DNA of 64,000 bases, taken from assembly GCA_028753945.1 (NCBI GenBank), contig JAPNXP010000008.1, positions 2,790,001-2,854,000 on the forward strand, in the 5' to 3' direction. The stretch is from Hexactinellida sp. DTS-2022. Its lineage: Eukaryota; Porifera; Hexactinellida. Of the stretch, positions 32,976 through 43,401 are shown in pieces (the first letter of the stretch is position 1; every line of letters starts with the position of its first letter). A program made the position numbers and the translations under genes. The notes under the pieces are model-generated. The model made no database searches. It saw only the letters and a list, made by a program, of their open reading frames with translations, and was not told the origin of the DNA.

Positions 32976-33394
32976 GAAGTTAATATGAATAAAATACCAG
33001 AACGAAATGTAAAAAGGATGGGATAGTACGTCAATAGAAGAGTTTGGAATAAAAATTATATAATCTGATCAATAGTTGTATATATTTCAAGAATATTTCT
33101 AATTAATGTGGTTGATTATTATTATTATTTTTGAAATTAAATATTGTGGTTGGATAAATATTACCATCTTCTCCTTCATCCTTGGTCCATATTTTATAGG
33201 TTACTGTCAGGGACTTCGCCACGGGGGGGGGGGCATAGGGGGGCAATGCCCCCCCCCCCCCTGGTAGAAATCCTCGCCCCGGGGCAATGCCCCCCCTGGT
33301 AAAATTGCGAGCCCCGGGACATACCCCCCTGCTAAATTATTGCCAAATAACGTTGTATGTGTATTATTATTATTAATATTATTATTATGATGTA

Positions 33395-33440
33395 TACAAG
33401 CGCACTTCGCTTGCTTTCGCTGCGCGGCTGCAGAAAGCAC
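33395..33440. repeat. CG-rich islet
   Basis: GCGCACTTCGCTTGCTTTCG followed by CTGCGCGGCTGCAG in otherwise AT-rich DNA, similar in style to 4975-5060. Confidence 0.4.
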
Positions 33441-33659
33441 CCTTCTGGTGCCTCATATATCCCTACCAACAAATAACAGAAGTAACGTTTGTAAATTCCT
33501 TATAACGTCTACATCTAAACAACAAATATATACACATGGGTTGTTAACAACATCATATTTGGAATCAGCTTACTTAATTACTCCATATATAGTCGTTGGA
33601 AGTAAGCGGCCACGACCCTTTAAAACATTTAAATTACAAATAATTGATTGGATTTATTA

Positions 33660-34125
33660 TTACTGTGCCGACTATACTACAGTATAGTGGCCCAGTTCTA
33701 ATCTTACTGCCTTGGTTAGTTATTTTACTGTGCCGACTATACTATAGTATAGTGGCCCAGTTCTAATCTTACTGCCTTGGTTATTATTATTATTATTATT
33801 ACTGTGCCGACTATACTATAGTATAGTGGCCCAGTATTGGAATCACTGCCTTTATTTTTATTAAATAATACTGTGCCGACTATACTATAGTATAGTGGCC
33901 CAGTATTGGAATCACTGCCTTTATTATTATTATTACTGTGCCGACTATACTATAGTATAGTGGCCCAGTTCTAATCTTACTGCCTTTAATATTATTATTT
34001 TTTTACTGTGCCGACTATACTATAGTATAGTGGCCCTGTATTGGAATCACTGCCTTTATTATTATTACTGTGCCGACTATACTATAGTATAGTGGCCCAG
34101 TATTGGTCTTAGTGCTTTGGTTATT
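33660..34125. repeat. Tandem array of a palindromic motif (CTATACTATAGTATAG)
   Basis: Seven copies, about 65-73 bp apart, of ACTGTGCCGA-CTATACTATAGTATAG-TGGCCCAGT (the first copy has one change), separated by TTA microsatellite and TCTAATCTTACTGCCTT or TTGGAATCACTGCCTTT. Inverted single copies lie at 40670-40712 and 61950-61990. Confidence 0.85.
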
Positions 34126-34442
34126 ATTAATATTATTAGTCCGTAGCCTCTCTACTGACCAAAGTTTTATTAACTAAGAACCCAAAATTTCAGGATATGT
34201 GTCTCATGGGTTACAGATGTGCACCTGGGGTCACGATTTTTTATCATATTTTTTTGGACACATTTTTGCACCTGTTTAATATTGAACAGGAACAATAAAT
34301 GGTACCCGACAATTAAATTTATATGCATTCGATAGAGAATTAAATTCTACACCTTTTCACTGTGCACGAATTTTCAAATTGTACATAGTTTGTGCCACAA
34401 TTGAGTTGCAAGTTTCCTTTGTTTACTAACACTTCAGTTCAA

Positions 34443-35129
34443 AGGCCTGGGTTCCCCTGCAATTTTCACTTACTTACTCTTATATATTATGCTCCTGTAT
34501 ATTTGCAATTATTCAAGACAAAGTTTGACTCTCTAGCTAATGTACTTTCCGAGTTACAGCAAGGTATGTGAATATGGAACTAAATGACGTGCTATTATTA
34601 TGTAACACTAATTGAGATTTTACTGTAAACAAAGTTCTAAAAGAAATTTGGGCAGTTATCAATGCGATGTTAATGCCTATATAGTTAGTACTAAGCACGA
34701 GCATGGGGGCGATGAACAGCATTTTTTGATATGATGTTTACTTTCAATACTGAAGCGATGACTAGTCGGAATTTTCTGCATTCTTGAAAATTCCGAATAG
34801 TCATTGCCACAATATTGAAAGTAAACACTAGATTAAAAAATGCTGTTCATTGCCCCCATGCTAGTAGCTACTATAAACTATATAGGCATTAACATCGCAT
34901 TGATAACTACCCAAATTTCTTTTAGAATTTTGTTTACACTAAAATCTCAATTAGTGTTACATAATAATAGCACGTCATTTAGTTCCATATTCACATACCT
35001 TGCTGTAACTCGGAAAGTATTTTAGCTAGAGAGTCAAACTTTGTCTTAAATAATAGGTAACATGTAAGGGTTTAGTGGAATAAACTAACGAGCGATTGTA
35101 ACTTTTCCTGAGCCAGGGGATCAGAGGCC
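34443..35129. mobile_element. Foldback element, TSD TTCAA, empty site in window
   Basis: Outer ends AGGCCTGGGTTCCCCTG and, inverted, AGGCCTCTGATCCCCTG. Inside, 34514-34765 and 34790-35046 are near-perfect inverted arms. Flanked by TTCAA. The inverted homologue at about 40345-40355 (TTCAGTTCAATTAAAGTG in complement) lacks it. The two MLFIAPMLV open frames are the arms on opposite strands. Confidence 0.75.
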
Positions 35130-38100
35130 TTCAATTGAAAGTGTTAAATCAAATTCTATTGTTTCAACTCGTTATTATTATATTGATTCAACTTGTGAGA
35201 TCGAGTAGGCTTCTATTTTCTAATTGAAAACTAAGATTTTACATTCCTTAACAACGACAGATTATGTGATTATATTTATTTCTGCTTAGAATATTCTTGA
35301 ACAATGGATACATGACATATTTAATTTAAATTAATTCGCTCTCTGTTTAACTTATAGAGACGGTTCGAATTAGATTATTGGGGTTATCGAGTGCGCTGAA
35401 TTCAAATATCATAGTGAAATTAAATTAAAATTAATAATAATTGCAAATAATTGACTTAATTTATTTTGCTGTACATAATAATGGTGTTAAATAATTAATA
35501 AATTTGTTAAATATTAATACTAATTACCGAAATTTCATTAATCTCAGAGATGTTACAAGATAGAAACAAAATTTCAATTTATCAATTGGTCCTTATGGTA
35601 CGTGCCACCTATACAAGTGGGTCTTGACACCTTGAGGTGATGATGACATCGTTAAAAAAATGTTTTTTTACAATTTTGTTAATTCGATATTTAAAATGGG
35701 TTAGTTGATGTTGGGTGATGACCCAACACTTACTTAAGAAATGCTGAGTCATCAGCTATTATCTCTAAAATGAAGTGAACTAAATGGAAATTTCCACCAC
35801 TCTAAGGGTCGATGCCTTCTGTAACACCTTTTTGAAATAATTTAACACCTTCATAGTGATGATGACAATGCGAAACAAAAAATCCAAAATAGCAGCCTGT
35901 GCCGACAGCATGTTCCTTTGGAGGCACTATCAATAAACCACCACCAAAATATAGTGCCACCAAAGGAACATGCGTCGGCACAGGCTGCTATTTTGGATTT
36001 TTATTTTTATTATTATTTTTATTATTTTTATTTCTCCGTAGCAGGTGCCCTGGCCACACCTGTATACATTATGGGCTGAAATTTGGCATGTATTTGCGAA
36101 GTGACCGTCAAATTTGCACCTGGGGTACGAATTTTTATTAATTAAGAAATTTTTGACACATCTTTAACACCTTTCAAAATTTGGCTGGTCCATATCTCAA
36201 AATATGTTTTAATAAACCCCAAAATTTTATTTCATATTTAGATTCATCTTAAAATTCTGCGTCTGATGGGAGAAGAAAATTTGTTAAAATTGGTTTAATT
36301 TCTGCCATAAATGGGAGTTGAAATTCCTTTGTTTATTCAACACTTCAATTTCAATAAAACTGTGAAATCTAATTCCATTGTTTCAACTTGTAATAATTAT
36401 ATTGATTTAACTTGTTAAATCCTACTCTAGTGATTCAACTTGCGATAATTATATTGATTTAGCTTATAAATTCCAGCTGGCTTCTATTTAATTCTAGATT
36501 ACTATACAATGGATTAAATTAAATAATATAATACAAGGAATATGTTGACTCAACTCAACCAACCATGGATAACATTGCTAAAATAAATAACTATTAATAT
36601 AACTTATTATCAATATATAATGAATGAATGGCAGTAAACTAAAGATGGTTTACGGTAGAAACAAACTTCAAATTTATCTACCATTCCTTGTGACTCGGAC
36701 CAATTAACAAATGGTTTTTGACACCTTGAGGCGTTGATGACTGGGCGAAAAAAAATCCAAAATTGCAGACTGTGCCGACAGCATGTTCCTTTGAAGGCAC
36801 TATCAATAAACAAACAACAAAATATAGTGCCACCAAAGGAACATGCGTCGGCAAAGTCTGCAATTTTGGATTTTTTTTTCTCCGTAGCAGGTGCCCTGGC
36901 GACACCTTTATACATTGAGGGCTGAAACTTGGCATGTGGATGTGGAAGGTCCTTCTAATTTGCACCTGGGGTTACGATTTATTATTAACAAATTTTGGAC
37001 ACATTTTTAACACCTTTCAAAATTTGTCTGGTCCATGACTAGAAAAATGTTTTACTAAACCCCCAAATTTTTTTCACATTTGGATTCACCATAAAATTCT
37101 GCGTCTGATGGGAGAAGAAAACTTTCAATAAAGGGTTAAATTTCTGCCATAAATGGGGGTTGAAATTTCTTTGTTTAGTCACACTTCAATTTCAGTAAAC
37201 TGTGAAATCTAATTCCATTGTTTCAACTTGTAATAATTATATTGATTTAACTTGTTAAATCCTACTCAATTTATTCAACTTGCTATAATTATATTGATTT
37301 AACTTATAAATTCCAGCTGGCTTCTATTTAATTGTAGTATTACTATACAATGAATTAAAACAATTTAAATTAAATAAGGAATTTGTGACTAAACTCAAAT
37401 CACCGTGGATAACATTGCTAAAATAAATAACTAATAATATAATTTATTATAAATACATAATGAATGAATGGCATTAAACTAAAGATGGTTTATGATAGAA
37501 CCGTTAAGAATTACATTCCACAACAACGACAGATTAAGTGATAATATTTATTTCGGCGAGAATATTCTTGCACAATGAATGTACTGACGAAATTTATTAT
37601 AATTAATTCCTTTTGTATTTAACTTATAGAAGTTTCCAATTGGATTATTGGGGTTATCGAGTGCGCTGAATTCAAAAATGATAGTGAAATTCGATTTAAA
37701 TTAATAATAAGTGCAAATAATTGAACTTTATTTATTTTGCTGTACATAATAATGGTGTTAAATTATTAATTTATTAATTAAATATTTATACTAATTAGCT
37801 AAATTTCATTAATCTCAGAGATGATACAAGATAGAAACAAACTTTCAATTTATCAATTGGTCCTTATGCCACGTACCACCTATACAAGTGGGTCTTGACA
37901 CCATGAGGTGATGATGACATCGTCAAAAAAATGTATTTTTACAATTTTGTGAATTAAATAATTCGCATGTGAAGGTTGGAGTTGGGTGAATACCCAACAC
38001 GCACTTTAAAAATGCTGAGTCATCACAGATTATATTCTACTGAAACTTGAATATCTCTCAAATGAAGTGAGCTAAATGGAAACTTCCACCACTCTAAGGG

Positions 38101-39680
38101 TCGTTGCCTACTGAAACACCTTTCTGTAATAATTTAACACCTTCATAGTGATGATGACTAGGCGAAAAAAAATCCAAAATTGCAGCTTGTGCCGACAGCA
38201 TGATCCTTTGGAGGCACTATCAATAAACCACCACCAAAATATAGTGCCACCTAAGGACATGCGTCGGCACAGGGTGCAATTTTGGATTTTTATTATTATT
38301 ATTTCTCCGTAGACGGTACCCTGCCCTCACCTTTATACATTAAGGGCTAAAACTTGACATGTAGGTGCGGAGTGACCGTCTAATTTGCACCTGGGGTTAC
38401 GATTTCCGTTCAAAATTTCTTAACACCTATTTAATCTAATTAAACCTCATAACATTAAATAATAAAGTGAGCTTGATAAAATTTGCATATTTGGATAGAG
38501 AATTAAATCTACACCTTTTCATAGTGCACGAATTTTCAAATTGGGCTTAGTTTGTGCCACAATTGAGTTTCAAAACTTCTTTTGTTTACTCACACTTCAA
38601 TTTCAGAAAACTGTTAAATCTAATTCTATTGTTTCAACTTGTACCAATTATATTGATTTAACGTGTTAAATCATACTCTATTGATTCAACTCGCGATAAT
38701 TATATTGATTCAACTTATAAATTCCAGCTGGCTTCTATTTAATTGTAGTATTACTATACAATGGATTAAATAAAATAATATAATATAAGGAATTTGTTGA
38801 CTCAACTCAACCAACCGTGGATAACATTGCTAAAATAAATAACTAATAATTTAATTTATTATCAATAAGTAATGAATGAATGGCATTAAACTAAAGATGG
38901 TTTATGATAGAACCGTTAAGATTTTACATTCCACAACAACGACAGATTAAGTGATTATATTTATTTCGGCGAGAATATTCTTGCACAATTAATGTACTGA
39001 CATAATTAATTATAATTAATTCCTTTTGTATTTAACTTATAGACGGTTCCAATTGGATTATTGGGGTTATCAAAGTGCGCTGAATTCAAATATGATAGTG
39101 AAATTCGATTTAAATTAATAATAAGTGCAAATAATTGAACTTTATTTATTTTGCTGTACATGTTAAATTATTAATTTATTTATTAAATATTTACACTAAT
39201 TAGCTAAATTTCATTAATCTCAGAGATGATACAAGATAGAAACAAAATTTCAATTTATCAATTGGTCCTTATGCCACGTACCACCTATACAAGTGGGTCT
39301 TGACACCTTGAGGTGATTATGACATCGTAAAAAAAATGTATTTTACAATTTTGTGAATTAAATAATTCGCATGGGTTGGTTGGAGTTGGGTGAATACCCA
39401 ACACGCACTTTATTATATTCTACTGAAACTTGAATATCTCTCAAATGAAGTGAGCTAAATGGAAACTTCCACAACTCTAAGGGTCGTTGCCTACTGAAAC
39501 ACCTTTCTGTAATAATTTAACACCTTCATAGTGATGATGACTAGGCGAAAAAAAATCCAAAATTGCAGCTTGTGAAGACAGCATGTTCCTTTGGAGGCAC
39601 TATCAATAAACCACTACCAAAATATAGTGCCACCTAAGGAACATGCGTCGGCACAGGCTGCAATTTTGGATTTTTTCTCT
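35130..39680. repeat. Tandem array of hairpin-bearing 1.4-kb units (copies B)
   Basis: GGGGTTATCGAGTGCGCTG recurs at 35383, 37653 and, as GGGGTTATCAAAGTGCGCTG, at 39064. TCTCCGTAGCAGGTGCCCTG and close variants recur at 36032, 36879 and 38306, so the full unit is about 1.41 kb, with one shortened unit of about 0.85 kb. Each unit has a hairpin (35881-36000, 36766-36872, 38168-38287, 39550-39672). No coding potential. Confidence 0.8.
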
Positions 39681-39684
39681 CTCG

Positions 39685-39990
39685 CCCAATTAAATTGCAG
39701 TTTCAGATTGGCATTCTATAATGCACGCTTAACAAATGTTAGAGACACTAAATCAATTTATACTAATTGAATGCTAGCTGCTAATCCATACAGTGCCACG
39801 ATCGAATTTAATTGGTTAAAGGTTTTGTTACCTTTTGAGATTGAAGATGTGAATATTTTTCTTAGATAATAGAACTTGTTTCTAGATACGTAGTTACCCA
39901 CCTCCCTGCCAAATTTAAAGTCTGTAGCTCTTACCCAGTTTCTCAATCAATTCCGAACAAACAAACAACAAACAAAAAAACAAACCATTT
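39685..39990 (+). repeat. Retroposon (LINE/SINE) 3' end
   Basis: Ends CTGCCAAATTTAAAGTC and then an AACAAACAAACAACAAACAA tail. A second copy is at 54668-54905. The tail and conserved 3' block are typical of RTE-type LINEs or SINEs that borrow their end. Confidence 0.6.
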
Positions 39991-40145
39991 AGATTTAATA
40001 TATAAGATAGAAACTTGATAATTTCATATTATAATCGACTCTCGTTGATACGAATTTTGTGAGGGGGGGGAGGGGGGCATGCCCCCCCTGGTAATTTTGC
40101 CGCCCCCCCTAGATGAAAAATCCTGGCGACGTCCCTGGTTACTGT

Positions 40146-41925
40146 CATGCCATATACATATAGAGTAGGCTATGTGCAAGAGTATTCTTGCAGATGCAAA
40201 TATAATCACATAATCTGTCGTTGTTATGGAATTTATGATCTTAATTTTCAATTAGAAAATAGAAGCCTACTCGATCTCACAAGTTGAATCAATATAATTA
40301 TCACAAGTTGAAACAATAGAATTAGATATAACACTTTAATTGAACTGAAGTGTTAGTGAACAAAGGAAATTTGCAACTCAATTGTGGCACAAACGAAGCC
40401 CAATTTGAAAATTCGTGCACTGTGAAAAGGTGCAGAATTTAATTCTCTATCGAATGCAAATAGATTAGATATTCGGGCACCATCTATTGTTCCTTTTCTA
40501 ACATTAAACAGGTTTAAAAATGTGTCCAAAAAATGTAATTAAAAATCGTGACCCCAGGTGCACATCTGTAACCCATGAGACACCTGTCCTGAAAATTTCA
40601 GTTCTTAGTTAATTAAACTCTGTTCTGTGTACGATCTACGGTAGGATAATATACCAAAGCACTAAGACCATTACTGGGCCACTATACTATAGTATAGTCG
40701 GCATAGTAATTACTAATTTTACGCAAAAATAATGTTTATTTTATTAATATTTAATGAATGTCATTAACCTTGAAACTGGTTAAATATAGAAACTAACCTC
40801 CAATTTATCAATCGTTCGTTTGGCTCGTGACCACTAGATAAATATGTCTAAACCTCTTGAGGCGTTGATGACATAGCAAAAAATCCAAAATTGCAGCTGT
40901 GAGACAGAATTTATTTATTTATTTCTCCGTAGACAGTGCCCTGGCCAAGCTTTATAGTTTATGAGCAAAAACTAGGCATGTAGGTCCGGAGTACCGTCTA
41001 ATTTGCACCTGGGGTTACGATTTTTGATCAAATAATTTTGACACCTATTTAAACTAATTATGGCTCATAACATGAAATAATTAATAGTGACCTTGATAAA
41101 ATTACATGTATTGATACAGCATCAAATTCTACACCTTTTGACAAATCACAAATGTTCAATTTGGCAAAGGTTTGTGCCAAAATTGGGGTGCCAATTTCCT
41201 GTGTTTCCTCACACTTCAGATTAAATCAATTTCCAATGTTTCAACTTGCATTAAATATATTAATTTAACTTGTTAAATCTTACTCTATTGTTTCAACTTG
41301 AAATATTTATATTGATTGAACTTGTGAATTCGAGCTGGCTTCTATTTAATTGCAGTATTACTATACAATGGATTAATGCAAATTAAATTAAACAAGAAAT
41401 TTGTTGACTTAACTCAACTCACCGTGGATAACATTGCTAAAATAATTAACTAATTACAGTAGTCTCCCAAAACGGACACTCCGAGAAGCGGACAACCCAT
41501 CTACAAGGGACAAACCTCGTGGATTGGAATGAATTTTCTATACATGTAATAGTTACGGACTAGACCCGGAGAAGCGGACATCTTTCTACAACGGACAAAA
41601 TCCATGCCCGCAATGTGTCCATTATTCGGAGACTCCACTGAATATAATTTATTATCTATACATAATTAATGAATGGCATTAAACTCATGATGGTTTAAGA
41701 TAGAAACAAACTTCCAATTTACCAATCGTTCATTGTGGCTCGTAAACCACCTGACAAATGGGTCATAACACCCTGACGTGATGGTAACATGGCGAAAATA
41801 TTCAAAATTGTAGCCTGTACCCAAAGTATTTCCCTTTGGAGATACTACTACTTAACCAACAACCAAATGTAGTGCCTCAAAAGGGAAATGCGTCGGCACA
41901 GGCTGCAATTTTGGATTAAAAATAT
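40146..41925. repeat. Hairpin-unit repeats, copy C
   Basis: 40180-40640 is the inverted form of 34150-34440 plus 35150-35330. 40720-41450 runs in the array orientation and lacks the hairpin (TCCAAAATTGCAGCTGTGAG directly joins the TTTCTCCGTAGAC block). A diverged hairpin is at 41797-41920. One palindromic motif lies at 40670-40712. Confidence 0.7.
41457..41640. mobile_element. pogo-like MITE
   Basis: CAGTAGTCTCCCAAAACGG at the left, GGAGACTCCACTG at the right, 184 bp, TA at the left only. Confidence 0.7.
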
Positions 41926-42014
41926 AAGTAATCCATCAATGTTAGAATCAGAACTGTCCAGTGCGATTCCTGATAAGGGGAATTTTGCCTTACCTAATGT
42001 TTGATTGAGCACAT

Positions 42015-42777
42015 GCACGGACGTCGCCAGGATTTTTCATCTAGGGGGGCATAGAAATTGCGAGAGGGAGCAAACATTCTATTGGTGTTAGAACTAACAG
42101 TGACGTGACCAATTACTTAGTTATTAACCTTTCTAGTTTAGTGTTTTTTCCGAAGTATGAAAAGTAGCCTACAAAAATCAAAAACATTGATCCCAGCAAA
42201 TACTACAGAAAAAATACCAGCCATAGTGAAAGGTAAAAGTCAATTTTGCAGGTAAAAGTTCTTATATTGCATTGTAATACAGTTGATTACAAAGGGATAA
42301 CTTATATAAATATAGTGATTCCCTGTACAGTCTACATAATTAAATATTTTCTGTGTTCCTAATTGATAGATTTGATTTATGTCAAACGTAATAAGAATAA
42401 ATAACATGATCGAATATCTTCCTCTGCATTCTGCATTAACCACATACGTAATACAGTACTTTAGTATGAGTAGTCCGTTTTAGTTTAAATATATATAAAC
42501 TTCCCAGACTAACAAGCGGAACGAGCGAAAAAAAAAATTGGATGTCCACGGATTTTGGTGAATATACAGGGAGAAATTGGAGCCTAGTACAGGGATATGT
42601 CTCAATTGGGATGGCTAGTATGAACTAAAGATAAGTTATTAAATCGAATTTAATAGCATCAATGGATCAGAGCATTGAAATATCAACAAAATATTTACCA
42701 GGTGGGACATTGCTCCGGCTAAATATTTTACCAGGGGGGCATTGCCCCCCTATGCCCCCACCCGTGGCGACGTCCAA
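42015..42777. mobile_element. G-run-terminated element inside NHL pseudogene
   Basis: Ends GGACGTCGCCAGGATTTTT and, inverted, GGACGTCGCCACGGG, with GGGGGGCATAG / TATGCCCCC next to them. Flanked by GAGCACAT and GAGCACAC (8 bp, one change). Non-coding. Same family as the ends of 33208-40137. Confidence 0.75.
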
Positions 42778-43108
42778 GAGCACACAGTTGTAGGAAAATA
42801 TCTTAATTGCTCCATTTGAGTGATCTGTGCCGAGAAATTTCCATTTTTGTCCATAGCAAAGAAAAGAGCAACTGTCATAGCATTCAATTGACTGGTCAGT
42901 TGAATCGCTTGAAGGTATTTTCCTTCCATGTTATATAGGTATATGACATTTTATCTTTGGAGAAAATGTAAATGGGGTTTGATTTAATATGAATATGGCA
43001 GAGGAGTAAGTGATCTCCATATAAACCAAAGATTTTCACAAATTTGAGATCAGAATCGAATATTTGAATACGCTGCAAGTTTCGATCACGAACAAATATC
43101 AAACCAAC

Positions 43109-43401
43109 CAGTGGCGCAAACAGGGGGGGGGGCGTGGGGGGGCGTGCGCCCCCCCAGTAAAAAGTTGAAAGGGGACAACATTAATGGTGCGGGTGTTACC
43201 GTGCCCTCTGGATAAAAAGTAAAATGTTCAATATAATTTAGGATACAAGGATACTACGTATAATTCATTCAAAAAATGTCATTTGTTGCAATCAAATTTT
43301 TTATGGGGGACAAGCCCCCCAGACCCCCATTAAGTCGCTCGGTACACTCGCTCCGCGCCCCCCCAACTTTAACCTCAGAATTGTAAAACTTTGCGCCTAT
43401 G
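43109..43401. mobile_element. G-run-rich MITE inside NHL pseudogene
   Basis: 293 bp, CAGTGGCGCAAAC at the left and TTTGCGCCTATG at the right, flanked by AAACCAAC at 43101-43108 and 43402-43409. Contains a run of G followed by GCGTGCGCCCCCCC. Confidence 0.8.

Larger units (their letters stand above)
33208..40137. mobile_element. 6.9-kb element with G/C-run termini, filled with satellite-like repeats
   Basis: The left end CAGGGACTTCGCCACGGGG and right end (inverted) CAGGGACGTCGCCAGG are each followed by runs of G/C and GGGGGCATGCCCCCC-type palindromes. Flanks are GTTACTGT at 33200-33207 and 40138-40145. The same terminal sequence ends a 763-bp element at 42015-42777. The interior has no recognised gene: a palindrome array (33660-34125), a smaller TIR element (34443-35129), a hairpin-unit array (35130-39680) and a retroposon tail (39685-39990). 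Two unrelated copies with a chance repeat would be the alternative. Confidence 0.6.

Noticed and set aside
33207..33440. Minus-strand frame rich in Gly/Pro across the G/C runs
   Set aside because: It only reads through the poly-G/poly-C terminus of a transposable element and a TTA microsatellite; no protein family resemblance.
33660..34125. Possible CRISPR-like array of regularly spaced repeats
   Set aside because: Spacers are TTA microsatellite and shared blocks, not unique sequences; no cas genes and a eukaryotic context.
34537..35025. Two MLFIAPMLV-type frames on opposite strands
   Set aside because: They are the two arms of one inverted repeat read on opposite strands, not two genes.
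36610..36965. Overlapping frames across the hairpin core
   Set aside because: They arise from the hairpin unit of the dispersed repeat; equivalent frames appear at each hairpin (15799, 35899, 56242, 60122) in both directions.
15711..41925. Hairpin core considered as a microRNA precursor
   Set aside because: The stem is long and nearly perfect in many copies and has no sign of a conserved 22-nt arm; a foldback repeat explains it better without small-RNA data.
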